Positions 50,056-58,847 of a stretch of DNA of 64,000 nt are shown here, one piece after another. The translations under genes and the position numbers were made by a program. The stretch comes from Caballeronia choica (GTDB lineage Bacteria; Pseudomonadota; Gammaproteobacteria; Burkholderiales; Burkholderiaceae), in contig NZ_FCON02000036.1 in the NCBI RefSeq assembly GCF_001544535.1, positions 1-64,000 of the forward strand, in the 5' to 3' direction. Within the stretch, counting starts at the first letter, position 1, and every line of letters begins with the position of its first letter. Below the pieces are notes generated by a model. The model made no database searches and was not told the DNA's origin. It saw only the letters and a list, made by a program, of their open reading frames with translations.

Positions 50056-51171
50056 ATGGACTTCAATTTCACGGACGAACAGGAACAGTTCCGCGATGCG
50101 CTGCGTCGCTATCTCGACAACGAATACAGCTTCGACGCGCGGCAGAAGATCGTGGCGTCGGCGGCGGGCGTCGATGCGAAGCATTGGCACGCGTTCACCG
50201 AACTCGGCCTGACAGCGTTGCCGGTGCCGGAGGCGCAGGGCGGATTCGATGGCGGCGCATTCGACATGCTCGTCGTCATGCAGGAGCTTGGCCGGGCACT
50301 CGTCGTGGAGCCGTACTGGGCGACGGCGGTGGGCATCGAGGCGCTGCGGCTGGCCGGTTCGCACAACGCGTTGCTGGAACGCGCGGCGGCGGGCGAAATC
50401 AAGCTTGCCGTGGCCTTCCACGAGCCGCGTGCTCGCTATGACCTCTTCGACATCCGCACGACGGCGCGCGCCGAAGGCGACGCGTTCGCACTGACCGGCG
50501 AAAAGTCGATCGTGCAGCACGCCGCGCAGGCCGACCACTGGATCGTGCCCGCGCGACTCGACGGCGAGATCGCGCTCTTTCTGATCGCGCGCGATGCAAC
50601 GGGCGCCGAGGTCACCGAATATCGGACGATCGACGGCCAGCGCGCCGCGACGCTGAAGTTCACCGGCACGCCGGCCACGCGTCTCGGCGATGCGCACGTC
50701 GGCGCGGCCACCTTCGAACAGATCGCCGACTACGCGACGCTGCTCTTGTGCGCCGAAGCCATCGGCGCACTCGATGCGCTGAATCTCGCGACCGTCGACT
50801 ACACGAAGGACCGCCAGCAGTTCGGCACGCCGATCGCGCGTTTCCAGGCGCTGCAGCACCGGATGGTCGAGATGCTGATCCACGCCGAGCAGGCGCGCTC
50901 GATCACGTATCTCGCTGCCGCACGCTATGCAGCCACGGACGCCGACGCGCGTCGCCAGGCGATCTCCGCCGCGAAGGCGCGGGTCGGGCAGGCCGCGCGC
51001 TTCGTCGGCCAGCAGGCGGTGCAGTTGCACGGCGGCATGGGCGTGACGAACGAAGTCGCGGCGGCGCACTGGTTCAAGCGCCTTTCGATCATTGAAACGA
51101 CGCTCGGCGACGTCGATCATCATCTCGCGCGTTTTGCTTCGTTGCCGGCTTTCGCCGACACCGATGTCTGA
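50056..51171 (+). CDS. Acyl-CoA dehydrogenase (second of a pair)
   Basis: A 371-residue acyl-CoA dehydrogenase-fold protein, more divergent than its neighbour: the middle-domain motif is degenerate (AFHEPRARYDLF) and the C-terminal domain has DRQQFGTPIARFQALQHRM and QLHGGMGVTNEV. Likely the partner subunit of the upstream dehydrogenase; such partners often lack the catalytic base or the FAD motif. Confidence 0.88.
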   Translation: MDFNFTDEQEQFRDALRRYLDNEYSFDARQKIVASAAGVDAKHWHAFTELGLTALPVPEAQGGFDGGAFDMLVVMQELGRALVVEPYWATAVGIEALRLAGSHNALLERAAAGEIKLAVAFHEPRARYDLFDIRTTARAEGDAFALTGEKSIVQHAAQADHWIVPARLDGEIALFLIARDATGAEVTEYRTIDGQRAATLKFTGTPATRLGDAHVGAATFEQIADYATLLLCAEAIGALDALNLATVDYTKDRQQFGTPIARFQALQHRMVEMLIHAEQARSITYLAAARYAATDADARRQAISAAKARVGQAARFVGQQAVQLHGGMGVTNEVAAAHWFKRLSIIETTLGDVDHHLARFASLPAFADTDV

Positions 51172-51195
51172 CGCGTTGATAACCAGGAGCCATGC

Positions 51196-51654
51196 ATGAC
51201 GTTCAGCTATGAAGATTACGAAGTCGGGTCGGCGGTGCAACTCGGCGCGCACACGTTCACGCGCGAGGAGATCGTCGGGTTTGCAGAACGGTACGATCCG
51301 CAGCCGTTCCATGTATCCGAGGAAGGCGGCGAAGCGTCGCACTTCGGCGGGCTCGTCGCGAGCGGCTGGAACACATGTGCCGCGATGATGGGCATCCTCG
51401 TTCGCGAACTGCTGAGCGATTCGACGTCGATGGGTTCGCCCGGACTTGACAACATTCGCTGGCTCAAGCCGGTGCGCGTCGGCGATACGGTGCGGCTGAC
51501 CGTGCGCGTGCTCGACAAGCGCGTCTCGGCGAGCAAGCCGGATCGCGGGATCGTTTCGACGCGCTGGGAAGCGCATAACCAGCACGGAGAACTCGTGCTG
51601 ACGGTCGATTCGGCCGCGCTCTTCGGATTGCGCAATCCGGCCGCGAGCCGGTGA
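51196..51654 (+). CDS. MaoC-family dehydratase
   Basis: A 152-residue single hot-dog-fold protein. The catalytic D-x4-H is in ERYDPQPFHVSEE (Asp/His about residues 33-38) and HFGGLVASGWNT follows, both typical of (R)-specific enoyl-CoA hydratases. It lies 24 bases after the dehydrogenase pair and would hydrate the enoyl-CoA they make. Confidence 0.9.
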   Translation: MTFSYEDYEVGSAVQLGAHTFTREEIVGFAERYDPQPFHVSEEGGEASHFGGLVASGWNTCAAMMGILVRELLSDSTSMGSPGLDNIRWLKPVRVGDTVRLTVRVLDKRVSASKPDRGIVSTRWEAHNQHGELVLTVDSAALFGLRNPAASR

Positions 51655-51720
51655 GTCCGGGGAAGCTCGCCAGCCGCGCCGATTTGCATGCGGCGGCGAG
51701 CATCGCGGGGCGAGGCGCGC

Positions 51721-52410
51721 TCAGTGCTTCGCGTACTGAGTCGCGCCGAACAACACTTCCTTTTCCTTGTCGGTGAATGGCTTGCGTTCGAACGCCAGGA
51801 CTTCGACACCCCGCTGCACGGCGGGACGCGCCGCAATGGCATCGAACCAGCGCTTCACGTTGGGAAATTCGTCGAGCACGATGCCCTGGTTCTGCCAGGA
51901 CCGCGTCCATGGGAACGTCGCGATATCGGCGACGGTGTAGTCGTTGCCCGCAAGGTACTGCGTGACGCCCAACTGCTTGTCCATCACGCCATAAAGCCGC
52001 CTGGCTTCATTGGTGTACCGGTTCACCGCATACTCGATCTGCTGCGGCGCGTAGTTTCGAAAGTGATGCGTCTGCCCGAGCATCGGCCCGATGCTACCCA
52101 TCTGGAACATCAGCCACTGAAGCGTCGTGTACCGCCCAACGGGATCGGTGGGCAAGAACTTGCCCGTCTTCTCGGCGAGATAAATGAGGATCGCGCCGGA
52201 CTCGAACAACGACAGCGGCTTGCCCTCGGGCCCGGCGTTATCGATGATCGCCGGAATCTTGTTGTTCGGGCTGATCGCGAGAAAGTCCGGCGCGAACTGA
52301 TCGCCCGCGCCGATATCGACGGCGTGTACCTTGTACTCGAGCCCCGTCTCTTCGAGCATGATGTGGATCTTGTGGCCGTTGGGCGTGGCCCAGCTATAGA
52401 CGTCGATCAT
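51721..52410 (-). CDS. Glutathione S-transferase, YfcG/Ure2p-like
   Basis: A 229-residue GST. The N-terminal thioredoxin fold (residues 1-85) has YSWATPNGHKIHIMLEE and SPNNKIPAIID with ESGAILIYLAEK as the glutathione-binding turns; the helical domain fills the rest. The WATPNGHK form is that of the YfcG-type nu-class enzymes, which act as disulfide-bond reductases in E. coli. Confidence 0.9.
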   Translation of the reverse strand: MIDVYSWATPNGHKIHIMLEETGLEYKVHAVDIGAGDQFAPDFLAISPNNKIPAIIDNAGPEGKPLSLFESGAILIYLAEKTGKFLPTDPVGRYTTLQWLMFQMGSIGPMLGQTHHFRNYAPQQIEYAVNRYTNEARRLYGVMDKQLGVTQYLAGNDYTVADIATFPWTRSWQNQGIVLDEFPNVKRWFDAIAARPAVQRGVEVLAFERKPFTDKEKEVLFGATQYAKH

Positions 52411-52547
52411 TTTCGCTCCTGAATTCCATTGGATAATTCGGGCGGCGGCTTCGTGAATTCACGAGACCGCCGCGGAATCGGCCTTAAAGCCAGGCGAAAA
52501 TTAGAGCATGTTTCGACAAGCCACGCAGAAGTGGCCGATGCCCCGGC

Positions 52548-53774
52548 TCAACCGTGCGGTTCCTGATTCCGCGCGAGTTCCAGCTTCGCGATTGCATTGC
52601 GATGCACTTCGTCGGGACCATCGGCGAGACGCAGCGAGCGCGCCGACGCATACGCATAAGCCAGCGGAAAATCATCGCAGACGCCGCCCGCTCCGTGCGC
52701 CTGTATGGCCCAGTCGATCACCTGACACGCAACGTTTGGCGCGACGACCTTGATCATCGCGATCTCGCCGCGCGCGCCCTTGTTGCCGACGGTGTCCATC
52801 ATGTACGCGGCCTTGAGCGTCAGGAGCCGTGCCTGTTCGATCATGATGCGCGCCTCGGCGATGCGTTCCTGCGTCACGCCATGTTGCGCAATCGGCTTGC
52901 CGAACGCGACGCGCTGAAGTGTGCGCTTCGACATCAGTTCGAGCGCACGCTCCGCGAGGCCGATCAGGCGCATGCAGTGGTGAATGCGGCCCGGTCCGAG
53001 GCGTCCTTGCGCGATCTCGAATCCGCGTCCCTCCCCGAGCAGGATATTCGAAGCGGGCACGCGCACGTTCTGCAGCGTGATGTCCATGTGACCATGCGGC
53101 GCGTCGTCGTAGCCGAACACGTTCAAAGGCCGATGCACGGTGACGCCGCTCGCGTCCGCCGGAACGAGGATCATCGATTGCTGCTGATGCTTCGGCGCTT
53201 GCGGGTCCGTCTTGCCCATTACGATATAGACCTTGCAGCGCGGATCGCCCGCGCCCGACGACCACCATTTGTGGCCGTCGATCAAATAGCTGTCGCCATC
53301 GCGCGTAATGCTGCACTGAATGTTCGTCGCATCCGACGACGCTACGTCCGGCTCCGTCATCAGGAACGCCGATCGGATCTCGCCGCGCAAGAGCGGTTCG
53401 AGCCATTGCTGCTTTTGCTCGTCGTTGCCGTAGCGTTCGATGGTTTCCATGTTGCCGGTATCGGGTGCGTTGCAGTTGAACACTTCCGGCGCCCACGGTA
53501 CGCGGCCCATGATTTCGCAGAGCGGCGCGTATTCCAGGTTCTTGAGTCCCGCGCCGCGATCCGACGCCGGCAGGAACAGGTTCCACAGCCCGGCCTCACG
53601 CGCCTGCTCCTTCAGCGCCTCGATCAGACCGGTCGGAATCCATGCGTTACCGTTCGCGCGATTGGCCGCGATCTCGTCGATGAACGCGCGCTCGTTCGGA
53701 TAGATATGCGCGTCGAAGAAGGCGAGAAGCTTTTCGCGCAGTTCCTGAACCTTCGGGGTGTAATCGAAATTCAT
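52548..53774 (-). CDS. Acyl-CoA dehydrogenase, ACAD10/ACAD11-like
   Basis: A 408-residue acyl-CoA dehydrogenase. The stretches [39 protein letters not shown] and [19 protein letters not shown] are strikingly like the dehydrogenase domain of animal ACAD10 and ACAD11. In those proteins a fused kinase domain phosphorylates a hydroxylated acyl-CoA and the dehydrogenase domain removes the phosphate. Here the kinase is a separate gene 36 bases upstream (53811-54926), supporting the same role in 4-hydroxy acid or related acyl-CoA breakdown. Confidence 0.9.
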   Translation of the reverse strand: MNFDYTPKVQELREKLLAFFDAHIYPNERAFIDEIAANRANGNAWIPTGLIEALKEQAREAGLWNLFLPASDRGAGLKNLEYAPLCEIMGRVPWAPEVFNCNAPDTGNMETIERYGNDEQKQQWLEPLLRGEIRSAFLMTEPDVASSDATNIQCSITRDGDSYLIDGHKWWSSGAGDPRCKVYIVMGKTDPQAPKHQQQSMILVPADASGVTVHRPLNVFGYDDAPHGHMDITLQNVRVPASNILLGEGRGFEIAQGRLGPGRIHHCMRLIGLAERALELMSKRTLQRVAFGKPIAQHGVTQERIAEARIMIEQARLLTLKAAYMMDTVGNKGARGEIAMIKVVAPNVACQVIDWAIQAHGAGGVCDDFPLAYAYASARSLRLADGPDEVHRNAIAKLELARNQEPHG

Positions 53775-53810
53775 GCCTTTCCTTTCTTAAGGATGGATTG
53801 CCCGGCGAAC

Positions 53811-54926
53811 TCAGACGCGGACTTTCTGCGCATAAACCCAGGCAAGCTCGGCCATCGGTTTGGCACGCCGGCCGGCGTCCACCGCTTGCGCACTCGACGC
53901 CGTTCCCTCCGTCACGCGCTTCATGATTCCCTGCAGGATCGCGGCGATGCGGAACATGTTGTAGGCGAGATAGAAGTTCCAGTCGCCTTCGATCGTGAGG
54001 CCGGTACGCTCGCAATACCGTTCGACATAGGCCGCTTCGTCGGGAATGCCGAGCGCGGCCCAGTCGAGTCCCGCGATGCCGCGAAACTGCGACGGATCGA
54101 CGTGCCAGGCCATGCAGTGATAGGCGAAGTCGGCGAGCGGATCGCCGAGCGTCGACAGTTCCCAATCGAGCACGGCGAGCACGCGCGGTTCGGTCGGGTG
54201 GAAGATGAGGTTGTCGAGGCGATAGTCGCCGTGGACGATCGACGGGCGTTCGCTCACTCCGGGCGAACCGCGCGGAATATGCTTCGGCAGCCACTCGACG
54301 AGCTTGTTCATCGATTCGATCGGCTCGGTTTCGGAGGCGACATACTGCTTGCTCCACCGCCCGATCTGCCGCTCGAAGTAGTTGCCCGGCTTGCCATAAT
54401 CGGCAAGGCCGAGCGCGCCGACATCGACCGAATGCAGCGCCGCGATCACGCGATTCATCTCGTCGTAGATGGCGCCGCGTTCGGCGGGCGTCATGCCGGG
54501 CAGCGATTGATCCCACAGCACGCGGCCCTCGATGAACTCCATCACGTAGAACGCGCGGCCGATCACGCTTTCGTCCTCGCACAGCGCGAACATTTTCGCG
54601 ACGGGAACGTCGGTGCCGCGAAGCGCATCCATCACGCGATACTCGCGCTCGATCGCATGTGCCGACTTCAGCAGCTTCGCCGCCGGGCCGGGCTTCGAGC
54701 GCATCACATAGCTGCGCGCGGGCGTGATCAGCTTGAACGTCGGATTCGACTGGCCGCCCGCGAACTGCTCGATGCTCAACGGACCTTCGAAACCATCGAC
54801 ATGCGACGCGAGCCACGCGCCGAGCGCATCGGCATCGAAGCACAAGCGCTCATTGACGGGCCGCGTTCCTTCGAACGCGGAGAAATCCTGCGGCGGTTGT
54901 GGCTGTTGTTCGTCGCTCACTGCCAT
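53811..54926 (-). CDS. APH-family phosphotransferase, putative hydroxyacyl-CoA kinase
   Basis: A 371-residue protein kinase-like (aminoglycoside phosphotransferase fold) enzyme. The catalytic loop is VHGDYRLDNLIFHP (Asp and Asn in the HGD-x-R-x2-N form) and the metal-binding Asp is in VLDWELSTLGDP. It corresponds to the N-terminal domain of ACAD10/11. GGAGGAG lies just before the ATG at 54926; an ATG at 54971 is possible but has no such site. Gene order with the ACAD11-like dehydrogenase implies that it phosphorylates a hydroxyacyl-CoA, not an antibiotic. Confidence 0.88.
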   Translation of the reverse strand: MAVSDEQQPQPPQDFSAFEGTRPVNERLCFDADALGAWLASHVDGFEGPLSIEQFAGGQSNPTFKLITPARSYVMRSKPGPAAKLLKSAHAIEREYRVMDALRGTDVPVAKMFALCEDESVIGRAFYVMEFIEGRVLWDQSLPGMTPAERGAIYDEMNRVIAALHSVDVGALGLADYGKPGNYFERQIGRWSKQYVASETEPIESMNKLVEWLPKHIPRGSPGVSERPSIVHGDYRLDNLIFHPTEPRVLAVLDWELSTLGDPLADFAYHCMAWHVDPSQFRGIAGLDWAALGIPDEAAYVERYCERTGLTIEGDWNFYLAYNMFRIAAILQGIMKRVTEGTASSAQAVDAGRRAKPMAELAWVYAQKVRV

Positions 54927-55007
54927 TGTCTCCTCCGTGATGGATGCGAGCGCGGCCGGCCGCGTCGTCATCGACGCTGTGTTGGCGCGCCCGGATCGAA
55001 GCCCGAT

Positions 55008-55733
55008 TCACTTCGTCAGATGCGAACTGAAGCGGACGAATTGCGCGTAGAGCAGTTCCATCGTCGTGTTGCGCACCTCCGTGTGAAGCGGCGAGGGCGG
55101 CGAATGATTGATCGCGTGGATGACCCAGTCGCCCGGTTTGTCGCCGACGTCGAGCGCGTTGATGCAGCCGGTCGCCTGCGACAAATGGCCGAAGAACGCG
55201 CGCCCGCCCGCCGTGATCGCATGCGAAAGCAGCGCCCGGTTGACCCCGCCGTGCAGCACGAGCAGCACGGTGTCCCACGTCGCGTCTTCACGAAGCCGCG
55301 CGATGGCGGGCAGCACGCGGTCGAGCAATTCCCGGATCGTCTCGCCGCCGAGGAACTGCGTATCCTCCGGCACGACGCCGTCGAACACGGACAGAAACGC
55401 GTGCTCGATATCCTCGGTTGAAAGTTGCTTCAGATGTCCGCCGCGAATCTCTTCCCACTCGGGCCAGGTTTCGACCTCGACGGCTTGACCCGTTTGCTCC
55501 AGCACGCGCCGCGCCGTTTCGACCGTGCGCGGCAGTCCGCTCGCGATCACCCGATCGAAGCGCACGTCCTCTGCCGCGAACGCCCGGCCGGCGGCGCTGG
55601 CTTCCTCGCGTCCGCGTTCGTTCAACGCCACGCTGACCGGATCGATCGCGCGGCCGGTGTCGTCGAAATAGGTGACGTCGCCGTGACGCATCAGGAAGAT
55701 GCGGCGGCGTTTCGGCAATTGGTATTCGCTCAT
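55008..55733 (-). CDS. Histidine phosphatase superfamily protein
   Basis: A 241-residue phosphoglycerate-mutase-like phosphatase. The phospho-acceptor is His17 of the LMRHGD motif; Arg of the ASGLPRTVETAR segment and the second catalytic His in LVLHGGVNRALL complete the site. Its ATG overlaps the TGA of the enoyl-CoA hydratase gene by four bases. Its place in an acyl-CoA unit containing a kinase suggests a matching phosphatase or phospholyase step, but the substrate is open. Confidence 0.88.
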   Translation of the reverse strand: MSEYQLPKRRRIFLMRHGDVTYFDDTGRAIDPVSVALNERGREEASAAGRAFAAEDVRFDRVIASGLPRTVETARRVLEQTGQAVEVETWPEWEEIRGGHLKQLSTEDIEHAFLSVFDGVVPEDTQFLGGETIRELLDRVLPAIARLREDATWDTVLLVLHGGVNRALLSHAITAGGRAFFGHLSQATGCINALDVGDKPGDWVIHAINHSPPSPLHTEVRNTTMELLYAQFVRFSSHLTK

Positions 55734-56518
55734 TTGTAGTTCGGCTGGCGCTTTTCGAGGAACGCGCTGATGCCTTCGAGCGCGTCGCCGTGATGCAGCG
55801 AATCGACGAAGCTGTCGCGTTCGGCATCGAAATGCGCGGCGAGCGGTTGCACCTCGGCGGCGGTGATCAGCGACTTGATGCGCGCGAGCGCCTTGGGCGA
55901 CATGCTGCCGAGATCGTCGGCCCACGCGATCGCCGAGTCGAGCGCGGTGCCGCGGCGCGTCAGCCGGTTCACGACGCCGACATCATGCAGGCGCACCGCG
56001 CCGATCGGCTTCGCTTCCAGCAGGATCTCGCTCGCGAGTGCTCGCGGCAGCGCGCGCGAGATGAACCACGAGCCGCCGCCGTCGGGCGTGAGGCCCACGC
56101 GCGCATACGACATCACGAACTTGGCGTCGTCGGCGGACACGATCAGGTCGCACGCGAGCGCGAGCGAAAAGCCCGCGCCGGCCGCCGCGCCCTCGACCGC
56201 CGCGATCACCGGTTTCGACGACGCCCGGAGCGCGCTGATCCATTCGGCGAGCAGGTCGATGCTCTCGGCCTGCACCGACGGATCTTTCGCGCGGTTCTCA
56301 AGCAGCCGGTTCAGGTTGCCGCCCGCGCAGAAGAAGTTGTCGGCGCCGGTCAGCACGATGGCGCGCACCGAGTTGTCGCGCTCGGCGGTGTTGAGCGCTT
56401 CGATGCCGGCGGCGTACATGTCGGGATGCAGCGCGTTCTTCGCGCCCGGATTCGAGAGCTTGAGGACGAGCGTGGTGTCGCTGCCGGCGGGGCGGTCGGT
56501 CAAGAGTTCAGCGCTCAT
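55730..56518 (-). CDS. Enoyl-CoA hydratase/isomerase family protein
   Basis: A 262-residue crotonase-fold protein. The CoA oxyanion-hole motif is FFCAGGNLNRL (about residues 61-71) and the second is AAAGAGFSLALACDLIV (about 110-126). Some close relatives are annotated as an alternative type of oxepin-CoA hydrolase of phenylacetate breakdown; general beta-oxidation is equally likely here. Lies three bases after the 3-hydroxyacyl-CoA dehydrogenase. Confidence 0.88.
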   Translation of the reverse strand: MSAELLTDRPAGSDTTLVLKLSNPGAKNALHPDMYAAGIEALNTAERDNSVRAIVLTGADNFFCAGGNLNRLLENRAKDPSVQAESIDLLAEWISALRASSKPVIAAVEGAAAGAGFSLALACDLIVSADDAKFVMSYARVGLTPDGGGSWFISRALPRALASEILLEAKPIGAVRLHDVGVVNRLTRRGTALDSAIAWADDLGSMSPKALARIKSLITAAEVQPLAAHFDAERDSFVDSLHHGDALEGISAFLEKRQPNYK

Positions 56519-56521
56519 TGC

Positions 56522-58057
56522 TTATTCCTCGATGTGGGTGAGAGAAAGGCCGAGTTGCGCACGCCGGGCAAGCCACGGCGACGGCCGGTAGCGCGGATCG
56601 CCGAGCACGCTGTACATGTTGCGCAGGATCGTGAGGATCGTCTTCGCGCCGAGCGTGTCGCCGAGCGCGAGCGGACCATGCGGATAGCCGAGGCCGAGCG
56701 TCACGGCCAGATCGATGTCTTCCGGTGTCGCGATCCGCTGCTGCGCGATGTCGCAGCCGATGTTGACGATCGTCGCCACGACGCGTTGCGCGACGAAACC
56801 CGTCGAGTCGCGGATCACGGTGACGGGCACGCCGTCGGCGGCGAAGAGCGCGTGCGCGGCGTCGCGCGAGGCGCGGGAGGTCGCGGGCGTCGTCATCAGC
56901 GTACGGCGCGCGACCGTGTCGAGCGGGAACAGCGTATCGATCGCGACGACGCGCGTCGCGTCCAGGTTTTCGGCCAGCGCATCCGTGGTCGCGTCGAGGC
57001 CGAGCGGCGTCACGACGATCAGCGAATCGGGCGCGGGCGTGCTGCCGGTATCGATGGTGACGGCGGCATCCGACTTCGCGATCAGCTTCAGCACCTGTTC
57101 GCGCGCCGAATGCGACGCGCGGCTGATCCACACGCGGCGCGGCAACTGGGTCGGCGCGGGTGGTTCGTCGGGGGTCTGCTGCTTGCCGTCGACGTACTTG
57201 TAAAAGCCCTCGCCGGTCTTGCGTCCGATCAGCCCGCCGGCGAGCCGCGTGCCCGTGATCGGCGACGGCGTGAAGCGCGGCTCTTCATAAAACTGGTGAT
57301 AGATCGACTCCATCACCGGATGCGAAACATCGAGCGCGGTCAGGTCGAGCAATTCGAACGGCCCGAGACGGAAACCGGCCTGCTCGCGCATGATCCGGTC
57401 GACATCGGCGAAACTCGCGACCCCTTCGCTCGCGATCCGCAGCCCTTCGGTATTCATCCCGCGTCCGGCGTGATTGACGATGAAGCCGGGCATGTCCTTC
57501 GCGCGCACCGGCGTGTGCCCCATGCGGCGCGCGAGGTCCATCAGTGCGTCGCCGGCGGTGGGGTCGCCGCGCAGGCCGTCGATCACTTCGACGACCTTCA
57601 TCAGCGGCACCGGATTGAAGAAGTGAAAGCCCGCGACGCGTTCCGGACGCGCACAGCCCGCCGCAATCGCGGTAATCGACAGCGACGACGTATTCGACGC
57701 CAGAATGCAGCGCTCGCCAACCACCGCTTCGAGATCGCGAAAGAGCTCGCGCTTGACCTCGAGCTTTTCGACGATCGCCTCGATCACGACGTCGCAATCC
57801 GCCAGATCGCTCGTCTGACCGGCCGCGTGTACGCGGGCGAGGGCATCGTGCGCATCGGCTTCCTTGATCTTGCCTTTTGCCGCGAGCTTGTTCAGTGTGT
57901 CGGAAAGATAGTCGCGGGCGGCGGCGACCGCTTGCGGGTTCGTGTCGAAAAGACGCACGGTGAGTCCGCCGAGCGCCGCGATCTGCGCGATGCCGCGCCC
58001 CATCGCGCCGCTGCCGACGATGCCGATTGTCTCAACCTGAAAATCGCGAAAGCTCAT
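56522..58057 (-). CDS. 3-hydroxyacyl-CoA dehydrogenase (PaaH-like, two C-terminal domains)
   Basis: A 511-residue enzyme. NAD-binding GSGAMGRGIAQIAALGG (about residues 15-31), catalytic-region HFFNPVPLMKVVEV with its His, and two C-terminal dimerisation domains (about 190-290 and 410-500). Length and domain repeat match the PaaH / FadB-like form that oxidises 3-hydroxyacyl-CoA in fatty acid or phenylacetate breakdown. First gene of the minus-strand acyl-CoA unit. Confidence 0.9.
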   Translation of the reverse strand: MSFRDFQVETIGIVGSGAMGRGIAQIAALGGLTVRLFDTNPQAVAAARDYLSDTLNKLAAKGKIKEADAHDALARVHAAGQTSDLADCDVVIEAIVEKLEVKRELFRDLEAVVGERCILASNTSSLSITAIAAGCARPERVAGFHFFNPVPLMKVVEVIDGLRGDPTAGDALMDLARRMGHTPVRAKDMPGFIVNHAGRGMNTEGLRIASEGVASFADVDRIMREQAGFRLGPFELLDLTALDVSHPVMESIYHQFYEEPRFTPSPITGTRLAGGLIGRKTGEGFYKYVDGKQQTPDEPPAPTQLPRRVWISRASHSAREQVLKLIAKSDAAVTIDTGSTPAPDSLIVVTPLGLDATTDALAENLDATRVVAIDTLFPLDTVARRTLMTTPATSRASRDAAHALFAADGVPVTVIRDSTGFVAQRVVATIVNIGCDIAQQRIATPEDIDLAVTLGLGYPHGPLALGDTLGAKTILTILRNMYSVLGDPRYRPSPWLARRAQLGLSLTHIEE

Positions 58058-58166
58058 GGTGTGGGTCGACTCCTGATCGGTACAGAATTAGCACAGTCGT
58101 GCTGTATTTGGGATAGTGTCACGTCTTCGCGATGAAGGCGGATGAGTTCAAACGAGGAGATGTCGC

Positions 58167-58814
58167 ATGATCAAGCTGTACGGGTTTCCGTTGTCCAACT
58201 ATTTCAACAAGGTCAAGTTCGTCCTGCTCGAACACGACATTCCGTTCGAGGAAGTGCGCGTGAATTTCGGCCAGGACGAGACCACGCTCGCGCGCTCGCC
58301 GCTCGGCAAGGTGCCGTACATCGACACCGACGCGGGGCCGCTTTGCGAGTCGCAGGTGATCGTCGAATATCTGGCGAGCGCGTATCCGGACAAGCCGATC
58401 TTCGCCGCCGATCCGTACCTCGCCGCAAAGGAGCGCGAACTGGCGGTGTTCGTCGATCAGCATCTGGAACTCGTCGCGCGCGATCTGTACAAGCAGGCAT
58501 TCTTCGGCGGCACGATCACCGACTACACGAAAGCGCGCGTCGAAAAACTGCTGAATCACCACATTGCGGGCTTCAAACGGATCGCGAAATTCGCGCCCTA
58601 CGTCTCCGGCTCGACCTTCAGTATCGCCGATGTGTGCGCGTTCGTGAGCCTGCCGGTCATCGGGCTGGCGACGAAAGCGGTGTACGGAAGGGACTTCCTG
58701 CTCGATGCCGGCATCGACTGGAAGACGCACGGTAAGAAGGTCGGCGAGCGGGCCGCCGCGCAGACCGTGACGGCCGACCGGCTCGCCTACATGGAAGCGC
58801 AGAAACGCGGGTGA
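58167..58814 (+). CDS. Glutathione S-transferase
   Basis: A 215-residue GST with an N-terminal thioredoxin fold (YGFPLSNYFNKVKFVLLEH; SPLGKVPYIDTD; ESQVIVEYL as the glutathione-contact turn) and a C-terminal helical domain. The Ser in the SNYF motif is the probable activating residue. Transcribed alone between the acyl-CoA unit and the aminotransferase; substrate unknown. Confidence 0.9.
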   Translation: MIKLYGFPLSNYFNKVKFVLLEHDIPFEEVRVNFGQDETTLARSPLGKVPYIDTDAGPLCESQVIVEYLASAYPDKPIFAADPYLAAKERELAVFVDQHLELVARDLYKQAFFGGTITDYTKARVEKLLNHHIAGFKRIAKFAPYVSGSTFSIADVCAFVSLPVIGLATKAVYGRDFLLDAGIDWKTHGKKVGERAAAQTVTADRLAYMEAQKRG

Positions 58815-58847
58815 TCGAAGCGGGTATCGCATCACCCGCGCCCTGGA

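Noticed and set aside
52554-55421. 955-codon plus-strand open frame opposite the ACAD11-like and kinase genes
   Set aside because: Antisense shadow; the minus-strand genes have complete motifs and ribosome sites, this frame has none.
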